Shown: one piece after another, positions 42,986-51,192 of the stretch | Numbering within the stretch: the first letter of the stretch is position 1 | Layout of the letters: each line of letters starts with the position of its first letter | Source: PHAA01 sp964494735 | GTDB taxonomy: Bacteria > Bacillota > Syntrophomonadia > Syntrophomonadales > Syntrophomonadaceae | Direction: 5' to 3' | DNA: 64,000 bases | Assembly: GCA_964494735.1 (NCBI GenBank) | Contig: CAZBSD010000007.1 | Coordinates: forward strand, 1-64,000 | The notes under the pieces: generated by a model | The model's input: only the letters and a program-made list of their open reading frames with translations | What the model was told of the DNA's origin: nothing | The model's database searches: none | Position numbers and translations under genes: made by a program

Positions 42986-43981
42986 TTGAAGTGCCCTTAT
43001 TGTGAGTTTCGCTGCGAGCTCTCCGCCGGTCATTGCCGGTGTCAAATGTATGAAGAAAAAGATGGTCAGGTGGTGGAAAGATATCCGTTCCAATGGACCC
43101 GGTGCGACACTGTGGATGTTGAAAGTATTCCGTTCTTCCATGTGCATCCCAACAGCCGGTTTGTACAGATAGGCGGATTCAATTGTAATGCCCGCTGCGC
43201 TTATTGCATCAATGCTGAGGTGGCCATCCAACCTCAGCAAGTATATACCAACCGTTTATCTCCGGCCCAAATCGTAGACCGGGCCCTTAGCCTCAATTGC
43301 GTGGGTGTCCATTTCGGCATCAATGAGGTGACCGTGAACCTGCCCTCTGCCCTGGCGGTAGCCCGGGAAGCGAAGCAGAGGGGGCTGCTGGCGGGATGTT
43401 CCACCAACGGGTATTTTACCCCGGAAGCAGCCGCCATGATGGCTGGGGAGATTGATCTTTTCAATATCAGTCTCAAATCCATGTCGGACCAATTCTACCA
43501 GGAAACCACCGGTTTAAGGTCAGCGGCAGTGGTTATGCGCAATATTGAGTATCTGGCATCCCGGGCCCATGTGGAAGTAACCACCCCTATCGTGCAGGGC
43601 CAAAATGAAGGTGAAATGCCGGCGATAGTAGATTTTTTAGCGGCCATCAACCCGGATATGGCCTGGCACGTTTTCCGGCTGCTGCCCAAGCATCAGATGG
43701 CAACGGCTATGCCTCCGGACGTGGATTTCATTGCTCAATCGGTCCAGGATACCAGAAGAAAACTGCCTTTTATATACTTCGGCAATTTTATCGGTTCGAC
43801 CTGGGTGGATACCGTTTGTCCGGACTGCGGCGAGCATCTAATTGAACGGCTATGCATAAGTGCTTGTGGGGCCCGATTCACCAAACAGAACTTAGCGGGT
43901 CAAAACTGTCCCCAATGCGGAAGGAGCATCCCAGTGATTAATGCGACCGCAGTCAGTAATAGCAATAGGGTGATCGGATAG
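42986..43981 (+). CDS. Radical SAM protein with flanking zinc-ribbon motifs
   Basis: The 331-residue protein has the radical SAM cluster motif FNCNARCAYC (CxxxCxxC) at about residues 67-74, an activase-like core (STNGYFTPEAA, IDLFNISLKSM) and extra cysteine clusters at both ends: CPYCEFRCELSAGHCRCQMY at the start and VCPDCGE...ISACGARF...CPQCGR at the end. It resembles pyruvate-formate-lyase-activase-type radical SAM enzymes of the AmmeMemo group. TTG 42986 is taken as start. Its place between a metal-type transporter and DUF364 suggests a role in metal cofactor or chelator processing; no substrate can be named. Confidence 0.8.
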   Translation: MKCPYCEFRCELSAGHCRCQMYEEKDGQVVERYPFQWTRCDTVDVESIPFFHVHPNSRFVQIGGFNCNARCAYCINAEVAIQPQQVYTNRLSPAQIVDRALSLNCVGVHFGINEVTVNLPSALAVAREAKQRGLLAGCSTNGYFTPEAAAMMAGEIDLFNISLKSMSDQFYQETTGLRSAAVVMRNIEYLASRAHVEVTTPIVQGQNEGEMPAIVDFLAAINPDMAWHVFRLLPKHQMATAMPPDVDFIAQSVQDTRRKLPFIYFGNFIGSTWVDTVCPDCGEHLIERLCISACGARFTKQNLAGQNCPQCGRSIPVINATAVSNSNRVIG

Positions 43982-44020
43982 CCACATCTAAATATTACCT
44001 ATGGAAGGGAAGGGAAGCGG

Positions 44021-44881
44021 ATGAATATAACCATACCAGATATCACCACCCCGGGTAACTCCATGCTGGCAGAGACTATCGATCACGTACGGGCCATTTT
44101 AGGGGAACAGATGGACCTGTTGACGGTGGAGCGAGCAGCGATTGGCCTGTTTTTCACCGGAGTTAAATTGAGTGATGGTCATGGCGGCCTATGCTTTACG
44201 CCAATAAAGGAGATCCCGGAGGCGGTCTGCTGTCCCAGTTCGGCCAAGGCCATGCCGCTATCGGGCAAACTGGCGGGTCGGAGTGTCAACTCCTATCTTG
44301 ATGATATCTTTAAAGACAATGTATTGAAAAAGACGTTGGGCATAGCTACTCTTAATGCTTTAAGTGCAGCCTGCTGGGAATTAAAGCCTGATAAGGGCTA
44401 TAGGTTCGAACTGGGCAAGGACTCGTTTGAAGAGTTGGAGGTAGCCCGGGGCTGCAAGGCGGTTGTGGTCGGAGCCCTGGTCCCCATGATAAGAAAGCTT
44501 ATCGCGGCCGAAGCCGATTTTAGGATTCTGGAGCTGGATCCATTGACATTGAAGCCCCACGAGATGCCCTATTTTGCCGAGGCCCATCGGGCCCCCGAAT
44601 TCGTGCCCGAGGCTGATCTGTTGATAATCACCGGTACAACTATCATCAATGACACCCTGCAAGGATTATTGTCCCTGGCCAAACCGGGAGCGAAGATCGT
44701 AGTGACCGGTCCTACTATAAGCATGCTGCCAGATGCCTTTTTCTCACGCGGAGTGACATCTCTGGGCGGGATTCTGGTAACCAAGCCGGATGAACTGCTG
44801 GATGTTATCAATGAGGCGGGATCGGGCTATCACTTTTTCGGAAAATCGGCCCAGATGCTTATAATCAGTAAAGGCGACTAA
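44021..44881 (+). CDS. DUF364/DUF4213 Rossmann-like protein
   Basis: The 286-residue protein has an N-terminal DUF4213-like enolase-type domain (VERAAIGLFFTGVKLSDGHGGLCFTPI) and a C-terminal DUF364 Rossmann domain (ARGCKAVVVGALVPMIRKLIA, LIITGTTIINDTL, VTGPTISMLPDAFFSRGVTSLGG). The family is described as putative heavy-metal chelation proteins and is common beside molybdate/tungstate or iron-complex transporters in anaerobes. GGAAGGGAAG precedes the ATG. Confidence 0.85.
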   Translation: MNITIPDITTPGNSMLAETIDHVRAILGEQMDLLTVERAAIGLFFTGVKLSDGHGGLCFTPIKEIPEAVCCPSSAKAMPLSGKLAGRSVNSYLDDIFKDNVLKKTLGIATLNALSAACWELKPDKGYRFELGKDSFEELEVARGCKAVVVGALVPMIRKLIAAEADFRILELDPLTLKPHEMPYFAEAHRAPEFVPEADLLIITGTTIINDTLQGLLSLAKPGAKIVVTGPTISMLPDAFFSRGVTSLGGILVTKPDELLDVINEAGSGYHFFGKSAQMLIISKGD

Positions 44882-44896
44882 TTGTGGGGACAGGTG

Positions 44897-45805
44897 ATGG
44901 ATATGGAAAAGGACCGGGATAATGTAGAGGTACACACCAAAGAAATGTGGGACGTCAGGTCCGAAAGATGGGTCAGGAATTTTAACAACCAGGCTTCCCG
45001 GCAGGAGAACGACGCCCGCTATCAGTTCACCGATGATTTCTTGCTGCGCCATAATATATATGGCCGCAATTCGGAAATTCTGGATATCGGGTGCGGTCCG
45101 GGTACTTTCACAGTTCGCTTTGCGCAGCGAGCCAAGCGAGTGACGGGTCTGGATATATCCGGCAAAATGCTCGAATATGCCCGCCAGAATGTGGAACAGT
45201 ACGGTTTAGGGAATGTGGATTTCATAGACGCCCCCTGGCAGGATATCGATTTGAACCAGTTTGGACTGGAAAAAGCCTATGATCTGGTATTTGCTTCGCT
45301 CTGCCCGGGGATCAGTGCCGAGGACGGTTTGATGAAAATGTCCCGGGCTAGTCGCAGATGGTGTTTTACCTGTCGTTTTGTCCATAAATTCAGCAGCCTG
45401 AAGAATGATGTCTATCTCAACATCCTGGGGCACCCTTATGATTCGGAATGGGGCAGGGATTCAACCGGCCAGTCGGTTGCCGATCTTTTGCAGGCTGGTT
45501 ACTACCCCTGCCTGTCCTATTATGACAGCGAGACCCAGCTCGAATGGCCCCTGGATGAAGAAACCGCCCGGCATTTCGCCGGGCATCTCGGTCCTCTCAA
45601 AGATGAACAACAATACATCGAAAAGTACACTGGCCGGGTCTTCGACTACCTGCGAAGCATCGCCGTCAACGGCCTTATCCGTGATGATACCCAGGCTAAG
45701 ATAGCCTTTCTTTATTGGCAAGTCGATCAAGGGGACGGTTCTCCCGGTCGGCCGAAGGCCGACCGGGAGAACCGTCCCCTTGATCGACTCGGTCGCCTAT
45801 GGTAA
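44897..45805 (+). CDS. Class I SAM methyltransferase with repeat-encoded tail
   Basis: The protein has the SAM motif EILDIGCGPGTFTVRFAQRAKRVTGLDISGKML and a C-terminal domain that ends in KIAFLYWQ (about residue 276). The last roughly 28 residues (from VDQGDGSPGRPKADRENRPL) are encoded by a 69-nt perfect palindrome inserted at the 3' end. It is related to the methyltransferase at 49999. ATG 44897 is preferred (GGGGACAGG upstream); a TTG at 44882 also lies in frame directly after the DUF364 stop. Substrate unknown; operon context suggests a metal cofactor or metallophore. Confidence 0.82.
   Translation: MDMEKDRDNVEVHTKEMWDVRSERWVRNFNNQASRQENDARYQFTDDFLLRHNIYGRNSEILDIGCGPGTFTVRFAQRAKRVTGLDISGKMLEYARQNVEQYGLGNVDFIDAPWQDIDLNQFGLEKAYDLVFASLCPGISAEDGLMKMSRASRRWCFTCRFVHKFSSLKNDVYLNILGHPYDSEWGRDSTGQSVADLLQAGYYPCLSYYDSETQLEWPLDEETARHFAGHLGPLKDEQQYIEKYTGRVFDYLRSIAVNGLIRDDTQAKIAFLYWQVDQGDGSPGRPKADRENRPLDRLGRLW
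45721..45789. repeat. 33-bp perfect inverted repeat (REP-like, second family)
   Basis: Positions 45721-45753 are exactly complementary to 45757-45789 with a GAA loop. The core GGGGACGGTTCTC resembles REP-like repeats of other clostridia and shares GGGGAC with the 29-nt family. It overlaps the end of the methyltransferase gene and would form a very stable hairpin before the XdhC-type gene. Confidence 0.95.
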
Positions 45806-45827
45806 TTAAACTATCGATCTCAAGGAG

Positions 45828-46379
45828 GTGTTCAATCTGGATATTGACCTAAAAGGAGACAGTATAATTATTGCCGGGTCAGGAAACGTGGCCTGGAATA
45901 TCTACCGATTCGCGTCCATGCTGGGTTACGACATCACCATAATCGATAACCGGGCGGAGACTCTGACCCGGGAGAGGTTTCCCCAGGCCAGCCGATTGCT
46001 GTTGGGGGATATTGTGGAACATTTAAAGGATTGTGAGATCACTTCCACTACCAGCATAGTCGTGTTAACCCATAACCACGAATTTGATGAGCCGATCCTG
46101 CAGGCGGTCATTAAGTCGTCGGCCCGCTACATCGGAATTATGGGCAACAAGCGCAAGGTGACCGCTTACCTGGCTCATCTGGTGTCGCTGGGAGTGGAAG
46201 ATGAGCATATCCAAAAGATACACCTGCCTATCGGTTTGGACATTGGCGGCGAACTGGCCGCTGATATAGCCCTGGCAGCAGTAGCGGAGATTCAGGCGGT
46301 CAGATTCGGGCGCCCCGGTGGTTTCGTCAGCATCCAGGAGGTTACCCGTACCGGTCAGGTCCATGACGAGTTATATTGA
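45828..46379 (+). CDS. XdhC-like Rossmann-domain protein
   Basis: The 183-residue protein is the C-terminal Rossmann part of XdhC/CoxI: GDSIIIAGSGNVAWNIYRFASMLGYDITIIDNR, VVLTHNHEFDEPILQAVIKSSARYIGIMGNKRKV and HLPIGLDIGGELAADIALAAVAEI. XdhC proteins bind and sulfurate molybdenum cofactor for hydroxylases, so it fits the Mo/W island. GTG 45828 overlaps the AAGGAGG site; CTG 45837 would have the ideal 8-base spacing, so the true start may be a CTG. Confidence 0.85.
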   Translation: MFNLDIDLKGDSIIIAGSGNVAWNIYRFASMLGYDITIIDNRAETLTRERFPQASRLLLGDIVEHLKDCEITSTTSIVVLTHNHEFDEPILQAVIKSSARYIGIMGNKRKVTAYLAHLVSLGVEDEHIQKIHLPIGLDIGGELAADIALAAVAEIQAVRFGRPGGFVSIQEVTRTGQVHDELY

Positions 46380-46464
46380 TCCAACCGCATATTATATAAG
46401 CAATATTATACCTATTAGCAGGAAAACTGGAATTATAGGTCGAATCAATATCGAAATCCAATAT

Positions 46465-46563
46465 TTTCTCCGATCTTGATCCTCTGCAGCCACATTGGTA
46501 TGGGGAACAGGACTCCAGGTACAAATGGAAACAATTGTGCCTCCCGCATTAGGAAAGGAGAGT
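46465..46563 (+). ncRNA. Moco/Tuco-type riboswitch, copy 2
   Basis: TTCTCCGAT opens and GGAAAGGAGAG closes the element (CTCC/GGAG). Inside, GGTACA pairs with TTGTGCC around AATGGAAACAA, followed at once by TCCCGC. The block order is the same as in copies 1 and 3. It lies in the leader of the tungstate transporter tupABC, which fits Mo/W cofactor feedback. A CAACAAAA/TTTTGTTG pairing (46597-46625) with a T-run may be the expression platform. Confidence 0.75.
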
Positions 46564-46686
46564 GAAACAGTTCGATCAACGGGGTCGCGTCTGCACCAAC
46601 AAAATGCCGGCCGACTTTTTTGTTGCCACAGTGGCAGGGAGGAAGGACTCAAATAAGACCAAATGATATTTAAGGAGGAATTATTA

Positions 46687-47571
46687 GTGTTCAACAAACG
46701 GAAAGTTATTACCCTGGCAATGGTAATGGTTTTCATGCTGTCCCTGGTAGGATGTGCTCAAAAGGCGGCCGAACAGCCTGCCGCCCCTAAGGCCCCTGCC
46801 AATCCCAACGTTATTCTGGCTACCACCACCAGCACCCAGGACAGCGGCTTGCTGGATGTCCTGATTCCCGAATTCAATAAGCAGACCGGTTATGTCATCA
46901 AGACGGTAGCAGTTGGCACCGGCGCTGCCCTGGCTATGGGTGAAAAAGGCGAGGCCGATGTATTGTTGGTGCACTCACCGGCAGCTGAGAAAGCCCTGGT
47001 TGAAAAAGGTTTTGGCACCAATTACAAACTGGTTATGCATAACGACTTCCTGATCATTGGACCGGCCAATGATCCAGCCGGGATCAAAGGCATGAAGAGT
47101 TCAGCCGAGGCCCTGAAGAAGATTAAGGACAGCAACAATACCTTCATATCCAGGGGTGATAAGTCTGGAACCCACACCATGGAATTGAATCTGTGGAAAG
47201 CGGCTGGTATCACTCCGGCCACCAGCAACATCTACCTGGAATCCGGGCAGGGCATGGGCGCCACTTTGACCATGGCCAACCAGAAGAATGCCTATACACT
47301 GACCGACCGTGCCACTTACCTGGCCCAGCAGAAGAATATCGCCCTGGTGCCAGTAGTTGAAGGTGAAAAAGCTCTGCTCAACATTTATCATGTTATGACC
47401 GTAAATCCTGAAAAATGGCCCAAAGTAAATGTTGAAGGCGGGAAGGCTTTCAATGATTTCATGGTAGCTCCGGCCACCCAGGAGATGATCGGCAAGTTTG
47501 GGATCGATAAATATGGACAAGCGTTATTCTTCCCTGACGCAGGCAAGAACGATGCTGATCTGGGCAAATAG
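46687..47571 (+). CDS. tupA: Tungstate ABC transporter substrate-binding protein
   Basis: The lipoprotein (signal ending SLVGC, Cys23) has the TupA anion-binding sequence LATTTSTQDSGLLDVLIPEF and the blocks SRGDKSGTHTMELNLW and YTLTDRATYL typical of tungstate/molybdate/sulfate-type receptors. GTG 46687 is chosen with AAGGAGG 8 bases upstream. It is the first gene after riboswitch copy 2 and heads a complete tupABC set. TupA is highly selective for tungstate in characterised cases. Confidence 0.92.
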   Translation: MFNKRKVITLAMVMVFMLSLVGCAQKAAEQPAAPKAPANPNVILATTTSTQDSGLLDVLIPEFNKQTGYVIKTVAVGTGAALAMGEKGEADVLLVHSPAAEKALVEKGFGTNYKLVMHNDFLIIGPANDPAGIKGMKSSAEALKKIKDSNNTFISRGDKSGTHTMELNLWKAAGITPATSNIYLESGQGMGATLTMANQKNAYTLTDRATYLAQQKNIALVPVVEGEKALLNIYHVMTVNPEKWPKVNVEGGKAFNDFMVAPATQEMIGKFGIDKYGQALFFPDAGKNDADLGK

Positions 47572-47600
47572 TAATTTTCTAACCTTAAGGACGTGATTGG

Positions 47601-48299
47601 GTGGACCTGATTTGGAACGGGCTGGTGCAGGCATTTCATATATTGATAACCTTCGATCCAACCGTGATGGAGGTTACCTGGCTCACTCTCAGGGTTTCGG
47701 GGAGCGCTACGATTATCAGCGTCCTCATAGGGGTGCCAATCGGTTTCCTGTTGGCCCTGAAGAAATTCCCGGGCCGCAATTTCCTGGTCAGCCTGGCCAA
47801 TTTCGGGATGGGACTGCCGCCGGTGGTGGTCGGCCTGTGGGTCAGCATCTTCCTCTGGCGTTCAGGTCCCTTCGGAGCTTTCAACATAATCTACACCCCT
47901 TATGCGATCATAATAGCCCAGTCGGTGATAGCCTCACCGATCGTCACCAGTTTTACCCTGGCCGCTATTCAGCAGATCTCCCCCCGTATCCGCATGCAGT
48001 TGAAAGCGTTGGGGGCCAATCAAATGCAGATGCTTTTCAGTCTGGTGCGAGAGGCCCGACTGGGATTACTGGCCGCAGTTATGGCTGGTTTCGGAGGTGT
48101 GGTGTCAGAAGTCGGGGCTTCTATTATGGTAGGTGGCAATATCACCGGCCAGACCCGGGTTCTGACTACCGCCACCGTCCTCGAGGTCAATAAAGGCAAC
48201 TTCGATGTAGCCATCGCTTTAAGCATCATCCTGTTACTGTTGGCTTACGGGGTGACCGCCCTATTGACCGCCTTGCAGCAGTGGAGAAGAGAAGCATGA
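47601..48299 (+). CDS. tupB: Tungstate ABC transporter permease
   Basis: The 232-residue permease has five to six membrane helices and the coupling loop ALGANQMQMLFSLVREARLGLLAAVMAGFGGVVSEVGASIMVGGNI, typical of TupB. It starts with GTG and overlaps tupC by four bases (ATGA). Confidence 0.92.
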   Translation: MDLIWNGLVQAFHILITFDPTVMEVTWLTLRVSGSATIISVLIGVPIGFLLALKKFPGRNFLVSLANFGMGLPPVVVGLWVSIFLWRSGPFGAFNIIYTPYAIIIAQSVIASPIVTSFTLAAIQQISPRIRMQLKALGANQMQMLFSLVREARLGLLAAVMAGFGGVVSEVGASIMVGGNITGQTRVLTTATVLEVNKGNFDVAIALSIILLLLAYGVTALLTALQQWRREA

Positions 48300-48985
48300 G
48301 CGCGGCTATCGAGGTTAAAAATCTGACATTGGTGATAGAGGGACGGACTATCCTGGACGTCCCCAGTTTTACTCTCGAAAAGGGGGAGTCGGTCAGCCTG
48401 ATGGGGCCTAACGGCGCCGGTAAGAGCAGCCTGATGTTGGTTATGGCTCTGTTGCTGGAACCAACCAGCGGTGAGTTGGTGTATTTCGGCCGCCGCCTCG
48501 ATGATCACCCCCGTTTGGAGCTGCAGCGCCGCATGGCCATGGTCTTTCAAAAGCCTATGCTGTTGGACCTTTCGGTAACGGAGAACGTGGATCTGGGTCT
48601 CAAATTCCGGAGCCTGAACCGGCGGGAAAGATCGCAGCGCATAAATGACAGCCTGGAGCAGCTGGAGGTGGCACACCTGGCGCGGCGCCGGGCGCGCACC
48701 CTTTCCGGGGGGGAAGCCCAGCGGGTGGCTATAGCCCAGGCACTGGTAGTTGAACCCGAGATTATCTTCCTGGATGAGCCCTTTTCCAACCTGGACAAAG
48801 AGATCCGGGAAGAGATGATGAGCCACATTAACCAGCTATTAAGGAGAAAACGCATTACCACGGTAATGGTTACTCACCATCGCCGCGAAGCGGACGTTAT
48901 GACCGACTCCGTCTACTGGATGGATGACGGGGTGATTGTGAGCCGCGAATCCGTTGACACCGGGGAACAGTGTGATTTCAAATAG
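48296..48985 (+). CDS. tupC: Tungstate ABC transporter ATP-binding protein
   Basis: The 229-residue ATPase shows Walker A GPNGAGKSS, signature LSGGEAQRVAIAQAL, Walker B IIFLDEPFSNLD and a switch region MVTHHRREAD. The start ATG overlaps the tupB stop. It belongs to the tupABC operon. Confidence 0.92.
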   Translation: MSAAIEVKNLTLVIEGRTILDVPSFTLEKGESVSLMGPNGAGKSSLMLVMALLLEPTSGELVYFGRRLDDHPRLELQRRMAMVFQKPMLLDLSVTENVDLGLKFRSLNRRERSQRINDSLEQLEVAHLARRRARTLSGGEAQRVAIAQALVVEPEIIFLDEPFSNLDKEIREEMMSHINQLLRRKRITTVMVTHHRREADVMTDSVYWMDDGVIVSRESVDTGEQCDFK

Positions 48986-48999
48986 GAAGGATGACGTTC

Positions 49000-49878
49000 A
49001 TGAAGAAAAGTATTCTTTTTCTGATATCGATTTTACTGGTCGGTATGATGGTGTTGCCGGGCTGTACCCAGACCGGCAATCAGCCAGCTGCCCCAACTGC
49101 TCAGAAAGAACAGGTTTTTTGGTCCAGCACCATCGGTCCGGTAGACGCCGGCATCGTCGGAGCACTTGAGGACGCTTATGAAACTAAAACCGGCGTCCGG
49201 GTCCGTCACGTAGGCGCGGGAACTGCTGAAGCCTTGAGGATCGGGCAGACCGGAGCGGTTGATCTGGTTCTGGTCCATGCCAAAGCCCTGGAAGAGAAAT
49301 TTGTAGCCGATGGTTACGGAACCAAGCGAATCGACCTGATGTACAACGATTTTGTCATCATGGGGCCAGCCGCTGATCCAGCCGGCATCAAAGGTGAGAA
49401 ATCGGCCACCGCTGCCTTGAAGAAAATTGCTGACAAGAAGGCGCTGTTTATCAGTCGGGGTGACAAGTCCGGCACCAACGTCAAGGAGATAGAGGTTTGG
49501 GACGCCGCCAGCATCAAGCCCAGCGGTGACTGGTACCGTATCTATGAAAAGGGTGCTTCCGGTAATGCGCCTACATTGCTGTACACCGATGAACAAAACG
49601 CTTACACGTTGATGGACCGCGCTACCTTTATTACTAACAAGGATAAGATCAAAAACCTGGCCGTACTGGTGGAGAGCGATGAGATCTTGCTGAACTACAT
49701 TTCCATGATTCCAGTCAACCAGGCCAAGTTCCCTAAAATCAACGCTGCCGGAGCAGACAAATTCGTCCAGTGGCTGGTTTCGGCCGAAGCCCAGACTATA
49801 ATCAAGGATTTTGGCAAGGCCAAATACGGAGAGCCCCTTTTCTATCCCAACTCCCCCGAGGGTAAGGCCCTGAAGTAG
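49000..49878 (+). CDS. Second TupA-like substrate-binding lipoprotein
   Basis: The signal peptide ends MMVLPGC (Cys22). The fold and blocks follow TupA (SRGDKSGTNVKEIEVW, YTLMDRATFITN). The anion-binding loop differs: the TTTSTQDSG of the first protein is replaced by SSTIGPVDAG. It lies 14 bases after tupC and has no permease of its own, so it may deliver a different oxyanion to TupBC. ATG 49000 has GGAAGG 9 bases upstream. Confidence 0.85.
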   Translation: MKKSILFLISILLVGMMVLPGCTQTGNQPAAPTAQKEQVFWSSTIGPVDAGIVGALEDAYETKTGVRVRHVGAGTAEALRIGQTGAVDLVLVHAKALEEKFVADGYGTKRIDLMYNDFVIMGPAADPAGIKGEKSATAALKKIADKKALFISRGDKSGTNVKEIEVWDAASIKPSGDWYRIYEKGASGNAPTLLYTDEQNAYTLMDRATFITNKDKIKNLAVLVESDEILLNYISMIPVNQAKFPKINAAGADKFVQWLVSAEAQTIIKDFGKAKYGEPLFYPNSPEGKALK

Positions 49879-49998
49879 TACTTAAGTGATTAAGACCCGA
49901 CCCGGTTTGTTACCCGCCAACAACAGATGATGACGTAGTGCCAGGCTCGCGTTTAGCGGCCTGGTTCACTTTGAAACGCAGATACAAACAGCAGAAAG

Positions 49999-50847
49999 TT
50001 GGTTGGAAGTGTGAAAGGCCTGCTAAATTGGGAAGCCCTACAGAAGTTGGCTCAGGGACCGATGATGAAACAGATGAATCAGAACCCAGCTGAGATGTGG
50101 GGCAAAAATGCTCTCATGTACAACAAAATGTCGCAGCTGGAGGTTGAATATACCCGCAGCCAACTCGACAATCTGCTGATCACCCCGGCCGACTCGGTCC
50201 TGGACATCGGCTGTGGACCCGGTCGGTTGGCGGTACCTATTGCCCAGAGATGCGCCCGGGTCACTGCCTTGGACGTTGCCCCGGCCATGCTGGAGGTATG
50301 CCAGGAAAATGCCCGACAAGCTGGACTCACCAATCTGCAAACCCGGCTGTTGAACTGGGAAGATGCGGTTATTGGGGAGAACATCGATCCGCACGACGTG
50401 GTGATAGCTTCACGTTCAGTAGGGATGCGGGATCTGGTCAAACTCAACCAGGCGGCCCGCAAACATGTTTATATTCTTAGTTTCGCCCGCAGTCCCAGCT
50501 TGAAAGAGGCCCGGGACAGCCTTTGCCGGGATGTCACTGATGATGTTCTGGATCTTCCTCCGGCCAACCGGATGTTCGGTTACAACATCGTCTTTAACAT
50601 GCTGTATGACATGGGCATCGATCCCACCGTCAAGGTGGTGGAAGATGGTTTCCACCGGGATTATGATTCGCGTCTGGCGGCTTATGATGATCTGCGCCAG
50701 CTAGGTCAGTTCCATGCAGACCGAGAAGGTATCTTCCGTCGAAACGTCGACCGCTGGCTGACCGACGGCCACGATGGGGGCTGTACCTTCCGCATTGAGA
50801 CCAGGACCTATATCATCGGCTGGCAACCACAGGAATTGGACCTTTAG
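49999..50847 (+). CDS. Class I SAM methyltransferase, second of the island
   Basis: The 282-residue protein has SVLDIGCGPGRLAVPIAQRCARVTALDVAPAMLEVCQENA and a domain with FARSPSLKEARDSL...NRMFGYNIVFNMLYDMGIDP, resembling the methyltransferase at 44897 (MWxx...YTxxQLD N-terminus, RLWCxDIGCGPG order). The start may be TTG 49999 or GTG 50011. It sits between the second TupA-like gene and the second transporter, so each transporter in the island has a nearby methyltransferase. Confidence 0.82.
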   Translation: MVGSVKGLLNWEALQKLAQGPMMKQMNQNPAEMWGKNALMYNKMSQLEVEYTRSQLDNLLITPADSVLDIGCGPGRLAVPIAQRCARVTALDVAPAMLEVCQENARQAGLTNLQTRLLNWEDAVIGENIDPHDVVIASRSVGMRDLVKLNQAARKHVYILSFARSPSLKEARDSLCRDVTDDVLDLPPANRMFGYNIVFNMLYDMGIDPTVKVVEDGFHRDYDSRLAAYDDLRQLGQFHADREGIFRRNVDRWLTDGHDGGCTFRIETRTYIIGWQPQELDL

Positions 50848-50914
50848 CGATTGCTCTCTTGAACAGGGGCTGGATTTACAGTACCTCGGTTGGAGCGGTT
50901 CTGTTTTGGGCAAG

Positions 50915-51019
50915 TTCTCCCTGACACCATCGCTGCGACTGGATGGCGGGATAGGACGGGAGACGACAATCGCACAGGAACTTCAAGTTCTGCCTCCTAA
51001 GGGCTAGGCTTATGGAGAA
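50915..51019 (+). ncRNA. Possible fourth riboswitch-like leader
   Basis: TTCTCC (50915-50920) pairs perfectly with GGAGAA (51014-51019), and an internal GGAAC...GTTCTGCCTCC resembles the GCCTCC block of the Moco-type elements. The GGAAAC loop and GAAAG segment are not present, so class membership is doubtful. A terminator follows at 51094-51124. Confidence 0.35.
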
Positions 51020-51093
51020 GGACATGTGAGTACACTGGGAAACCGGTATGCTTTCAGTAGGGAGAAGTTGCAACATCACCGTTTATCCAGGAT

Positions 51094-51124
51094 AGGCTTG
51101 TGTTTTTGCGGCACAGGCCTTTTT
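51094..51124 (+). terminator. Leader terminator before the second transporter
   Basis: AGGCTTGTG pairs with CACAGGCCT (one G-U) over a 9-base loop and is followed by TTTT. Its position about 70 bases before the gene suggests attenuation. Confidence 0.75.
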
Positions 51125-51192
51125 CCTTAAAGACGGCTGCACTATCGGGGTGCTTTACGAAATATGGAGATTTAGAAAGAGAGGTTGATAAC

